Shown piece after piece: positions 49,289 through 60,636 of a DNA stretch of 64,000 bases; within the stretch, counting starts at the first letter, position 1, and the number at the start of each line of letters is the position of its first letter. The notes under the pieces are model-generated. The model made no database searches, was not told the DNA's origin, and saw nothing but the letters and a program-made list of their open reading frames with translations. Source of the DNA: Cymodocea nodosa (taxonomy: Eukaryota; Streptophyta; Magnoliopsida; Alismatales; Cymodoceaceae); the NCBI GenBank assembly GCA_036874045.1, contig JAZBRI010000004.1:558001-622000 (forward strand), in the 5' to 3' direction. A program made the translations under genes and the position numbers.

Positions 49289-49823
49289 TGTTTAGAATGA
49301 AAAAGTGCATATTATTAACGGTTAAATGATGGTTAATTGCATAATATTTAGCTTATCATATGAGAATTAAGCCATTACGTTATAATTGCACTATTATATG
49401 CTTTAATTAAAGAATCTGCTTAATTTTGGGGAATTAATGTTAATTTAGCACATTTATGAACTGTCGGTAAATTGCAGGCTGTGAAATTCTTAAGTATTCT
49501 AAAATGCATCTGAGCATCGGATAGTTATACATGTAACTCTCCGAAATGTTATTTTATGTTTAAACTACTGTTGACATGTGTTGAGAGCTAGTAGATTTAC
49601 TTACGTTATAACTCGTTAAGTTAGTATAACTGCACGCGTTGAGTTACATGAAAATACACTAAGGCAACGCATTAGGTTAGCGTTATAAACTTAAGTTGTT
49701 ATTTTTTGCACGTGTTTTATAGTTAAATCAATGAAGGAAGTCCGTTGAGTTATCTGTAACTCCACGGACTATATATTTTCTAATATGCCACTGTAGCGGT
49801 TGCAGGAACAGACAGTTGGAAGG
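49289..49823 (+). repeat. 3' LTR of the inner Athila element (partial)
   Basis: Aligns base for base with 36375-36909 of the 5' LTR, with about 18 differences and no indel seen, including the copia-like U3 stretch at 49604-49718. Beyond 49823 the sequence changes to that of the copia element. Confidence 0.9.
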
Positions 49824-49922
49824 AACATTGTCAATATGCTCAACATTCATCTGTTCAGTCTCTATAGAATGTTCAGAGTACAATTTTTCCACAAATTCTA
49901 CAGCCGGTGTATCTCTCTGTAA

Positions 49923-51026
49923 TTATTCATTTTGTTCAACAGATAATTCCATTGATTCATGCTGTGAATTCTCAGACTCTACTTCTATAGATTCCGTAGA
50001 AGGCTGGTTAACTTTTAGCCCTTCTAGAGTCTTAACATTTTCAATATCTGCTACTCTAGACAATTCAGCCTTTGAACTAGTTGTTGCCTCAACATTGTCA
50101 ATTATATCTGCAATAACTTGTTCAATGTCAAGTGCCTGATGCTCTAATTTGTCAATTTCTGCATCATCAGGACTTGTACTAATAGAAAAACTTGAGCTTA
50201 TATTTGACTTGGATTTCTTCTCAAGCTTTCTAGCAAGGGAAAATAAAGTCTCATTATCTTCATCAGTTTCAGTGTGTTCGGAACTGATGAGTTTATCAGA
50301 TGCACAATAAGGTACAATGTCTAGACATACATTGTCCTTTGGAAATAAATTTTCATCTGATTTTCCTTTTTCAATAGACTTTGTTTCCTTAGACATAATT
50401 TTTCTGACTTTCCTTCTTCTATAACATTTCTGTTTCTCCTTTTCAAGTATTGCTGTTTTCTTTTCAAATTGCTCCATAAAAGTTTTCTACTTTAATTCTT
50501 CTAAGGCACTTTCTATTGCAACGGCCTTTCGAAGACTGTCAACTTTTGTTTTGTCTACAGCAATATCTGATTCTACTTGTTTTGAATATAAAGGAGTAGG
50601 GATAGCTGATTCATGCTCTTCCTCAAATGCATGTAGTCTTGTACCATTTATAGGAGTTTGAGGAGTTCTATTTGATGAACCTACACCTTTTTCCAAATAT
50701 TTTGCATACTGTTCCAAAAATGCAATCTCAGCACATTTCATTCTGTATTCTCTATCATATTTACTTCGAATACCCATGTATGTAATACTTGCAACAGTAT
50801 GTTGAAGTTCTTGTCTAACTTCATCTAATATATCTTGAGAAAAGAAGTAATCTCTGTAAAATTCTTCTAACCTTTTGTCCACTCGAAATATTTTCTTGAA
50901 CCAAGTACGTGGAACTTCATCATTCTCTATTTCTTTTCCTTTTGCATCTCTTCTGCTTTTGCCTTTTCCTCTGCCACAACCTTTGTAGAACTTGGAGACC
51001 ATCGTCGCAGGTTGTAACAGCAACAA
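49923..51026 (-). pseudogene. ORFs 3' of pol in the copia element (env-position, fossil)
   Basis: Two minus-strand frames, 51026-50487 and 50477-49923. The first starts MLLLQPATMVSKFYKGCGRG, is basic at its start and continues with helix-rich charged sequence (WFKKIFRVDKRLEEFYRDYF, ILDEVRQELQHTVASI). The second is acidic and Ser/Glu-rich. No known domain, signal peptide or membrane segment is visible. The position, 3' of pol in a Sirevirus-type element, is where some Sireviruses carry an env-like ORF. A CTATTTAAACACTTATA stretch about 60 bp upstream looks like a TATA element. Broken. Confidence 0.5.
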
Positions 51027-51522
51027 GCGAGAAAGATTTTCTTGACAAAGTTTACAAATAACCTAAGTCCCCGTGTTATAAGTGTTTAAATAGGGTTTTT
51101 AGGCGTATAACTCAACGCGAAGATAAGTTGGGTTTAGAAATTAAATAAATATTGAATAAAGTTTATTCAATCAAGGTACCCGAAATATTCAAGTATAACT
51201 CATTGAGTTAACTAACCTAACGAGTAAAACGCTATCTAGAGGCAGTTTTACACATTACCTTATCTAATATAACGTCTAGTTAGTACACTTAAACAAGTTT
51301 TGGATGCTTCCAACTAAACCGTTCCGAAAACAACACACATGCTAAACTTAACATTATCTTGAGAACATTGTAAACTATTTGAACATTTTGTCTTTTGAAT
51401 CTAGAATAGTTTATTTGTCTTTTTAAATTATTTCATCAAGATTTTAAGAGGACATTAATTAAGATTAACTAAGATTTGTATTTTAAATTATATTAATCTG
51501 TTTTTGACATTTTTAATGCTCC

Positions 51523-52560
51523 CCCTACAAATATACTTCAAATATATTCAATCAAAATACAAAATATACTTGTAGTGACAATAGATGTTAAGTATAACTA
51601 TACTTTTACATTTTCTTTTTAGAGACTTCTGTTATCCTGACATCATCAAAAATGATTTCCAGAATCAATTCTTACTGTATATGAATCAAAACACAACTTT
51701 GAACTCAATTCAATTAATTCAAGGAGAATAAAAGAATGTATATCAAATAAACGTTTTCAAAAGTACTAATGTTGATTCAATAAATTAGTAGTCATATTGG
51801 TATAAACTATTTGCGATTCAAAGATATCTGTAATTAATGAAATAACTTTTTCTTTTCAAAACAGTAAATATTGATAATTTTCTTTAAAAGTTAGTTTGAA
51901 AAGCTTGAATCATACAAGAGCTTTCTAATGTACCTGTGTAATGAGCTTTCAGTCAACAATCTCAGATCTGATCAAGACCTTAGGTTGCCAAATTTAAAGA
52001 ATCCTTTTTTAGGACAACAATCCTTACATACCTATCTACTCAAGTACAAAAGGCTTGTGATCAAACTGATCAATAAACTCTCAAAGATTTTCACTTTGTA
52101 AGCACTTTTCATTTTAAGCACAGTATATATGTATTCCATTAATACAGATGCAATAAAACACAAATCTCATACAATTTTTACTTCTATGTTTGTACTGAGA
52201 ATATGAATCAGTTTCAATAAGCTTATACTTTTGATTAACAGTTTAAGATGAGTTACATATAACTTATTCTACAAGTTTAATCAATTAAGTCAAATTTATG
52301 CATGATCATATGCATTTTCCTTGATTCAAAGAAAACATTTAATCAAAATTTCAGAATGTCAGAAGTATTTAATGTTTTTCATTTACACTTCCACTTAAAA
52401 TCGTAAAAACCATTAAAATTGATAAACTACTTAAAATCAATAAGATACTACTATGATTTTACAATAAATACATAGTATCTTAAGCAGTAGTTTAGATATT
52501 ACTTTAGATATTTATAATAAGTATATAATATCTATGAGGTGAACAACATCATCAATAATA
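51523..52560 (-). repeat. 3' untranslated block 'U', copy inside the copia element
   Basis: AT-rich block directly after pol in copia sense, homologous to the Athila 3' block at 28206-29475 (same orientation) and 47880-49140 (inverted), for example around ATGATTTCCAGAAT at 51650 and AGCTTTCTAATGTACCTGTG at 51931. At its 3' end in element sense lies a GGGGGAG tract (51524-51532). This is either a fragment of an inserted Athila element or sequence shared by exchange. Confidence 0.7.
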
Positions 52561-52619
52561 TTTATCTTTTTATGTAGAGTTTAAGCATTTTATACATCAC
52601 ATAGACTACAAATACCTAA

Positions 52620-54690
52620 ATTTAATCTAATGTTGCAGAATGTATTTTCGTATAGAGGTTTTGTAAATATATCAGCAAATTGATTTTTACTCGAAACAAA
52701 TTCTAATTTAATTTTTCCTTTAATTACGTTATCTCTTAGAAAATGATGTCTAACCTCTATATGCTTTGCTCTTGAATGTAATACAGGATTTTTGGAAAGA
52801 TTTATTGTAGAACTACTGTCACAATAAATCTCAGTTGTATCATAAGATAATCCAAAATCTTCTAAAGTTTGCCTTATTCATAGAATCTGAGTGCAACACA
52901 GTGCAACAACAACATATTCAGCTTCTGTAGTAGAAAGTGCTACACAGTTTTGCTTTTTACTAAACCATGACACCAAATTATTTTCCAATAATTGACATGT
53001 GCCACTGGTACTCTTTCTATCAGATTTAGATCCTACATAATCAGTATCAGTATATCCTATAAGATCTATTGAACTATCCTTAGAATAATACAGTCCGAAA
53101 TTTTTAGTTCCTTGTATATATCTAAATATTCTTTTAACTTCAATTAAGTGTGATTCTTTAGGATTAGATTGAAATCTAGCACAAACACACACAACAAACA
53201 TAATATCAAGTCTACTAGCAGTCAAATAAAGTAAAGAACCAATCATACTTCTGTATTTTCTTTGATCTATAGATTTTCCTATGTCATCAATATCTAACTT
53301 TAAAGTAGTACTCATAGGAGTTCCTCGAATCCTTGTATCATTAAAATTAAATTTCTTAAGCATTTCATCTACATATTTTTCCTGATTTAAAAATATACCT
53401 TTATCCATTTGCTTAATTTGAAGTCCTAGAAAATATGAAAGTTCTCCTATCATACTCATTTCAAACTGCTTAGTCATCTCTTCAGAGAATATTTCTATCA
53501 ACTTATCAGAGGTTGCTTCAAAGATTATATCATCCACGTATATTTGAACAACAATCTGATCTTTACCATCTCTCTTAATAAATAGAGTATGATCCACTTT
53601 TCCCATGATATAGCCTTTTTCTATTAAAAAAGTAGACAATCTTTCATACCATGATCTAGGTGCTTGCTTCAAACCATATAAGGCTTTCTTCAATTTATAC
53701 ACAAAGTCAGGATTTTTAATATCTTCAAATCCAGGTGGTTGTTTTACATAGACTTCTTCATTAATTAAACTATTTAGAAATGCACTCTTTACATCCATTT
53801 GATATAATTTAAAATCCATATAACAAGCATAGGCCAATAATATTCTAATACTTTCTAACCTAGCCACAGGAGCAAATGTTTCATCATAATCTAATCCTTC
53901 TTCCTATGTATACCCTTGTGCAACTAATCTAGCTTTATTCCTTATAATTTGACCAATTTCATTAGTTTTGTTTCTAAAGATCCACTTTGTACCTATTATG
54001 GACTGATTTTCTAGTGGAGAGACTAATTCCCATACATCATTTCTGATGAATTGATTTAGTTCTTCTTGCATTGCCACTATCCAATTTTCATCAGATAATG
54101 CTTCTTGTATATTCCTTGGTTCCACCATAGAAACAAACATACACATACTATTTAAATTTACTGAAGCTCTAGTTTTAACTCCCACATTAATATTACCAAT
54201 GACTTGAGTAATGGGATGTGATGAAGAATAACGCCAATTTCTCTGATTTTCCTCAATATTCTCATCAACATCTGAAAGTCCATGACTTTCATCATTTGTT
54301 TGATCATTTAATTTCATATTTTTGATTTTCTCAGATAAATCATCAATCTCTCTATTGATCTCTAACTCATTTGGAAATTGATCATATCATCATTATCAGC
54401 TTTAGATTGAGATTCTCTAAGAGAATTTTCATTGAAGCTTACATGGAGGTTTTCTTCAATAGTCCTAGAAGTCTTGTTATATACTCTATAGGCTTTACTT
54501 CTAGTAGAGTAACCTACAAAAATTCCTTCATTCAATTTAGCTTGAAATTTATCCCTTTTATCCTTAGTATTAAGAATAAAACACTTGCAGCCAAATGGTT
54601 TCATATAGGAAATTTTTGGAACCCTATTAAACATAATTTCAAAAGGAGTTTTATTAACAATAGAGTTAAACGTATGCTCAGATATTAATT
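52620..54690 (-). pseudogene. Sirevirus-type copia pol (fossil)
   Basis: Parts from right to left: post-integrase segment 54634-54362 (KPFGCKCFILNTKDKRDKFQ, then VGYSTRSKAYRVYN), reverse transcriptase start 54317-53904 (EALSDENWIVAMQEELNQF, IIGTKWIFRNKTNEIGQIIR), core 53867-52878 (MDVKSAFLNSLINEEVYVKQ, YGLKQAPRSWYERL, QIYVDDIIFEATSD, GELSYFLGLQIKQ, SMIGSLLYLTASRLDI) and RNase H (STSGTCQLLENNLVSWFSKK, STTEAEYV) reaching about 52620. The sequence type is that of the Sirevirus lineage. Broken. Confidence 0.9.
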
Positions 54691-54772
54691 TCCGTTTAAA
54701 AACAAGGAAGGTAGAATAAGCAATGATATTAAATAAGTTGGTATCGATTTTATATCAAAAATTATTTACCAA

Positions 54773-54784
54773 GCTCTGATACCA
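54773..54784 (-). other. Primer binding site of the copia element, tRNA-iMet type
   Basis: Minus strand TGGTATCAGAGC, the classical copia primer binding site, two bases inside the 5' LTR end. Confidence 0.92.
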
Positions 54785-54786
54785 CT

Positions 54787-56367
54787 TGTAGGATCATTTG
54801 GCTACACAAGAGGGGGGTGAATTGTGTATCTTTAATTTTTTCTGAAATATAATTGAAACTTTAAAACTCAAAAACAAGTCGAGACATTGTTTTCATAAAA
54901 TCATTTTTATTCAAGGTTTCAATTACAATATACAATTCAATTCTCCTTAGAAATTGTAGATGCAATTATATTTCGATACCATGCATCATCTAAACAATTT
55001 CATAACTACAAACAGAGAAAACTAATTTGCGGAATTTAAAACTTTTCTCCCTGTTTGAGATCTTTCTTCTTCTTCTTTTTCTTCTTCAACAATTCTTCAG
55101 TGACGAATATCTTGTCTTTTCATGCTTCACCGAATTTGCTTTCTTCTGATACTTCAAATCTTCAATGACAAAAATCTTACCTTTATATGCTTCACTGAAC
55201 TTTCTTCCACTTGAGAGATTTTTCCCGAAGAGGTGTTTTTGATCTCTGAAAAAGATTTTTCTTTTGGTGTACAGGGATGGTTTGATCCTTGAAAAGATTT
55301 TTCGTTTTGTGTGAAAGGATAAATTGATCAACGAGAATTCTATACCTTTTATACTGTATCTTCATTTCATGCATATCCTTCACGTTTAACCACTACCAGT
55401 TTTCCACTTCTCCACATCTTTTCTTTTTCTTTCATCGAAACACACACGTTCTAACCCACGTTTATATTTCGAATTTTCTTTAATCATCAGTCCTGGATCT
55501 CTGAAAAATTTCCTGCAAAATAAACTTTCTCGTCCAAAAATTTTTCATCAGTGTAATAAGAAGTCGTTACTTTAATGTTAACTAAACGAGTAACACAAGT
55601 ATATATATAACTTAACGTTTCTAACTTAACGAGTTCCTCATGTGCTATTTCACGTGACAAGTACTGTAGCTAACTCAACGAACTATGTCCGTGGTGTTAT
55701 GATATCTCAACGAGCCATCTCCGTTGTGTTATGATAACTCAACGAACCAGTAATAAACAAATATTTTTATAATAAGAATTTTACCACGTGCAAAAATAAC
55801 AACTTAAGTTTATAACGCTCACCTAACGCGTTGCGTTAGTGTTCAATATAGCAACTCAACGTATTTAGTTATGTTAACTTAACGAGTTAAACATGTGCAC
55901 CACACGTGATACAATACAACATTCGTAACTTATAATTTCACCACGTGTATAACACTAACTTAACGAGTTCGTCTCTTCTTTTACTCACTAACTTAACGAG
56001 TTATCATGTGACCTATTTTAACCTTTAAGCCTCTAACTTAACGAGTTCTCACGTGACCTCTATACAAACAAAACTCTAACTTAACGAGTTGTCTAAACGT
56101 GCATTGTTCATGATACAGAAGATATAACATTAAAACATATCATGCTTTTCAATAAAAACACACGTTAACTTAACGTTTAGCTAAATGAGAAATTAATGCA
56201 ACGAAATGACTAGTTATTAACTTCAGATCTAATATAGACAAGTATTTATATCAGTAATCTTTTTCTGTATTAATTGATGATTTTAATTTCTTTTCACAAG
56301 CAATAGTAATTGACAAAATATGATTATTTTCATTCAGCACACATCATCAAAACAAAAATACTCAACA
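54787..56367 (-). repeat. Copia 5' LTR (1581 bp)
   Basis: Same length as the partner LTR at 34517-36097, with about 51 substitutions by eye. CACGTG cores appear around 55652, 55786, 55905, 55942 and 56051. The U3 stretch 55784-56060 is the part shared with Athila LTRs. Confidence 0.93.
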
Positions 56368-56372
56368 ATTTT

Positions 56373-57021
56373 CATTTCTAATAACAATTAATCTTGATTT
56401 CTTAGGAACTACATGGATTGGATTAACCCATGAGTTGTCAAATATCGGGTATATTATGTCATTACCTAACCATTTCATTATTTCCTTCCTAACTACTTCT
56501 TTAAGGTTTGGATTTAATCTCTTTTTAGCAATTCTAATTAGTTTAGCATTCTCTTCTAAATATATATAATGAAGGCATAAAGTAGAACTTAACCCTTTTA
56601 TGATAACCATAGTCTAACCTATTGCTTCTTTATATTTCTTAACTACATCTTTTAATTTAGATATTTGATTCTCTTTTAAATCTGATGCTACAATGATTGG
56701 ACAAGTTTATTCTCCTTCCAGAAATATATAGGTCAATTCAAGAGGTAAATGTTTTAAATCTAGGTGTTGACCATCAAAAGCTAGAGCTCCTAATATAACA
56801 TTTTCAACTTCGATATTAAACTCTTCTTGGTCTTCTTCTATGTTTATGTTTAAGTCTTTATCTATATTTTCACATACTTCTATATTTTCAGTTTCTATTT
56901 GCCTATTTAGTTCTTCTTGAATCACATCTTCTAGCATATCACCTTCATCCTCTAGAAAGTCTATAGTATGTAATGACATTTCTAACTCCTCATCCCCTTT
57001 TAGTTTGAAAATATTTAATTG
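56373..57021 (-). pseudogene. Outer Athila: linker and start of reverse transcriptase (fossil)
   Basis: Minus strand: acidic linker 57048-56707 (VCENIDKDLNINIEEDQEEF) followed by reverse transcriptase start 56610-56362 (KGLSSTLCLHYIYLEENAKL, VRKEIMKWLGNDIIYPIFDN). Matches 38780-39400 of the inner element. Bounded by the copia duplication on the left and the solo-LTR duplication on the right. Broken. Confidence 0.85.
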
Positions 57022-57026
57022 AGTAT

Positions 57027-59005
57027 TGTTTAAAATGAAAAAGTACATAATATTAACAGTTAAATGATGGTTAATTACATAATATTTATCTTATCATATG
57101 AGAATTAAGTCATTATGTTATAATTGCATTATTATATGCTTTAATGAAAAAATCTGCATAATTTCAAGGAATTAGCGTTAATTAAGTATATTTTTGAACT
57201 ATCGATGAGTTACAGGCTTTTTAATTCTTAAGTATTCGAATTGTCTGTTATTTCGGAGAGTTATATTTCATGTACCAGATAGTTATGTTTTAAACGCTTA
57301 AAGAATATTTTATTATTTCCTAGAGGACATGTGTTGTAACCTTAATATACGACTTAATTGGATTTTCGGTAAGTTATCTGCTAACTATTCGAATTGTGTC
57401 TCAGCATCAAATAGTTAGGTTTGCAAGTATCTATAATATCTTTTTATCATAAAACTACTTGACACATGTCGTGTTATGTAAACTTGACTTAAGTTATCTT
57501 TCGGAAGGTTAGGTACTAATTATTCGAAATGCACGTAAGTTTTGGATACTTATAGTTATAACTATCCGAAACATCTGAACTTGTTAAGTTCTTTCTTTAT
57601 TGCACGTGTTTTATAGTTAAATCAACGAAGTAAGTTTGTTGAGTTACACTAACTCCACAGACCATTTATTTTCTAATATGCCACTGTAGTAGTTGCAGAA
57701 ACAGAAAATTTGAAGGAAAACCATGATTGCATGTATCACGTAGGAATTCACTTGTGGAATGAAAAAGAAATCACCATCATTGATATGAATGAAGGAAATC
57801 CAACTGATCATTTAAGTAGAAGCAGATACTACTGAAAGAAATATAAAAGAAAAGGAGAAAGATGAAGAAAGTGTGTGTGAAGGTGGAGGACCACGCTAAC
57901 TGCAGGAAGCATTAGAAGTTCCTTGAAACTCTACACCACCACCAAAATCACCAACCATTGGAGGTTTGTGAAGATACTTTCCATATGTTAGGTTGATTCT
58001 GAGCTAAACACGGTGACTGATAACCATTGTGAGGAGTGATCATGTCACAGGAAGGGAAACCATTTTCACCAAGCATCGACTCATATCTTAGGAGATCGTA
58101 AAGTTTCTAGCCTTGGTTTTAAGTTGATGCTAGTATGCTGAAGAGGAGATCATCTTACAATTCTTGGTTTGCGATTCTATAGGGAGAGGAGGCAAGATTG
58201 TAAGTGATTAAGTTTTCAGTGGTGTAATCGCGTTACATGTAGTGACATAAGTTTTTAATGTCGATAGAGATTTTTACATTTCACCCTTTGCTAATATTTA
58301 GGAACATATCAAAACAAAAATACCAAAAACAACTAATTATCTATGTTTACATTTAGTATTAAAGTGTTGTATTATTTGTTTTATATCGTGATTAATATTA
58401 TCATTGTTAGTAATGTGAATGTTTTATGTTTGTTTGATTTAGAAAATAGAAAATAGTTTTATTGTTTACTGAAATTGATTCATCTTAGATACTTAAAGAT
58501 TTTAATGGTTACTATTTGAAATATCTGAATGTTAGTGTTGCTTAATGATAAATCTCAAATTAACTAACATTAAAAAGTTTAATTGATGTTATTTACATTC
58601 TGTAGAACCGCCCAACGGTTGGTCGAATTCCTCTGTAAATAGCAGTATTTAATTGGAAAGGTAGGCTTGTGGAGTTAACTTAAGTCTACGAGGTTAGTCC
58701 GTTGAGTTAGCCATAACTTCACGAACTTAGTCTGTTGAGTTAACTGTAACTCAATGGAGTGCTTAACTGAATACATATAAACTCCAATATAAAGATCGAA
58801 ATAGTACACAATCCTTAATCTCTATGGGATCGACCTGTACTTGCACACAAATACAATATACACTATGTACTTGCAGTTAAAATACAAATTAGACTTAATA
58901 TCTAATTTGTGTGAAAGGTTGTTTGTTTACTTCTAAAAGAATTTATTAATATAAGCATAAAAACAAATTAAACAAGTTTCTGATTTAACTTAGCAACCCC
59001 AAACA
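57027..59005 (+). mobile_element. Solo LTR of the first Athila family, TSD AGTAT
   Basis: 1979 bp from TGTTTAAAATG to ACCCCAAACA, flanked by AGTAT at 57022-57026 and 59006-59010, inserted in plus orientation in the protease-linker region of the outer element. It is homologous to the LTRs at 36375 and 62467 except for its U3 middle (about 57310-57590), which carries a different cassette with TAACTATTCGAA-like repeats. Confidence 0.92.
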
Positions 59006-59010
59006 AGTAT

Positions 59011-60560
59011 CCTCGCTACCATATGCTAATTTCATTATTCTATTTTTGCAGTTTATAATAGTCCCTGACGTTGCTAGAAATGACCTTTCCAAAATTAAAG
59101 ATATATTATGATTCTGATGTTTAATTTGTTGGAAATCCAAAACAACAATATCAATAGGATAGATGAAGTTCTTGACTTTAATTAGGATATCTTCTATTTT
59201 TCCTCTAGGGTATCTTATACTTTTCTTTGCTAATTGAATGATAGTCGTAATAGGGATTAAGCCTTCTAATCCTAAGGATATAAATATATCACTTGGTATA
59301 GAATTTATACCTGCACCTAGGTTTATTAAAGTTCTTTCCAACATGTATTTCCTATTGTACATGATATAATAGGGATTCCTAGATTAGATAACTTTTTAGG
59401 AATTTGTGGTAGAAATAGAAAACTACTTTGCTTAGCTAAAAAGACTTTTCTTAACATTTTTTACTCCATTTTCTTAGTATACCAAACCTTAAAAATTTAA
59501 CACAAGGAGACATTTTATGCAATAAATCTAACAAAGGAATGTTAACCTATATTTTTTCAAAAATTTCTCTAATTTTTTCTTTTTTTTAGGAAATGTTTGT
59601 TTTAATCTTTCAAGATATGGTGCTAATGATTGTAATTTAAAAGATTCTTTTTCTTTCATTTCATTCTTTTGATCATTTTTAGTTTCATTTTCAGATTTAG
59701 ATTTTTCTTCATTGATTTCCAATTTTTTAGACATTTCATGTTCTTTTTCATTTTGAATTTCATTCTTACTTACCTCCATTTTGTTTCCTTTTTGAATTCT
59801 TGGTGGCACATAAGTTCCAAATCTTAATGTTATACATACATCTTCTATATTTTCATTACTTTCATGATGTTCTTGTATTATCATTTCATTCTTTTGATTT
59901 TTATCTTCAATCATTTCCAATTTTTCTTTTGTTAGATTGTATTTCTCAATTCCTATTTCATTGGTATTTCCTTTTATCTTTATGTTTTTCAAATTATGTA
60001 GATCTTCAACATTGAAATTATCATTTGTGTTCTCATTTTGAGCTTGCATAACTTGTAATTTCATTGTAAATTTGTCTAATAACTTTAGTTTTCTTTCCAG
60101 ATCATCTCATCTCATTGCATTCAATTTTTGATCAATTTTCATTATTATTTTTTAGTTTCATAAATGATATCGATTTTAGGTTCTGAATAATTTTTCTTAT
60201 AGTTTATTTGGTTGACTTCTTGTTGATAATATATGTATTATTCCAGTTTGTCTAGGTTTTATTCTAAACTGCATTCAAGTCTGTCATACCTATCCCAAAC
60301 TTCATTGTCTCTTAACATATTACTTGTTCTAAATTGACTACTAGTTAGGTAAACTATAGGATTTTCATACTTAGTTCTATTGTATTAGATATAATTCATT
60401 TGTTGCTCATTCAATCTAACCATCTGCAATCGTCTTAATTTCAAACAATCAATAATGTCATGACCTTCTGAATTACAAAATTCGCATATGCTAACTATAA
60501 GTTTCAAAAATCTTTGAACATAAGCATATGCCATATCTTTAATGATAAAAATGCACAATA
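59011..60560 (-). pseudogene. Outer Athila: nucleocapsid, spacer and protease (fossil)
   Basis: In minus sense: a knuckle-type region near 60540-60400 (an ICEFCNSEGHDI-like segment), a Lys/Glu/Asn-rich spacer 60064-59528 with FGTYVPPRIQKGNK, and a protease region 59362-58985 with NLGAGINSIPSDIFISLGL in the position of the family's active-site DLGASIN motif and PIDIVVLDFQQIK further on. Broken. Confidence 0.78.
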
Positions 60561-60610
60561 CTCCTTATGCTATTAAAACAAAAAAGTATTACAGATGTCT
60601 AGCTTTTCAA

Positions 60611-60628
60611 TCCCTAGCAATAGTGCCA
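60611..60628 (-). other. Degenerate primer binding site of the outer Athila element
   Basis: Minus strand TGGCACTATTGCTAGGGA, a diverged form of the tRNA-Asp type site seen intact at 38238-38255, eight bases inside the LTR. Confidence 0.8.
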
Positions 60629-60636
60629 CAAAAACT

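Larger units (their letters stand above)
36375..49823 (+). mobile_element. Inner Athila-type Ty3/gypsy element carrying an F-box gene copy
   Basis: Plus-strand element inside the copia element: 5' LTR 36375-38230, PBS 38238-38255, nucleocapsid/protease pieces 38277-38750, RT-RNase H 39077-40687, integrase C-terminal part 40771-40995, palindromic repeats 41070-41345, env-position ORF region 41700-43917, unknown ORF 44588-44893, gag-like ORF 45018-46205, F-box copy 46401-47540, block U 47880-49140, purine tract 49279-49288, partial 3' LTR 49289-49823. Eighteen differences in ~535 aligned LTR bases (about 3%), so it is of similar age to its copia host. Broken overall, but the gag-like ORF looks whole. 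The gene order is unusual. Confidence 0.88.
34517..56367 (-). mobile_element. Sirevirus-type Ty1/copia element with two 1581-bp LTRs, TSD ATTTT
   Basis: Minus-strand element: 5' LTR 54787-56367, PBS 54773-54784, pol 54690-52620, block U 52560-51523, downstream ORFs 51026-49923, purine tract 36098-36112, 3' LTR 34517-36097. ATTTT flanks it at 34512-34516 and 56368-56372, within the outer Athila reverse transcriptase. I counted about 51 substitutions and no indel between the LTRs (about 3%), suggesting an insertion one to a few million years old depending on the rate used. The YVDDIIFEATSDKLIEIFSEEM-type reverse transcriptase and GGGGGAGAT tract fit Sireviruses. It is broken, with a second Athila element (36375-49823) inserted in its 3' part. 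Confidence 0.92.

Noticed and set aside
49816-50139. 107-codon plus-strand frame across the Athila/copia boundary
   Set aside because: It is antisense to the charged copia ORF and begins in LTR sequence. Its Ser/Cys-rich content is a by-product of the opposite strand.
54773-54784. Possible tRNA gene fragment
   Set aside because: The match to tRNA-iMet covers only the 12-base primer binding site next to an LTR. The same holds for the tRNA-Asp-type match at 38238. No tRNA fold is present.
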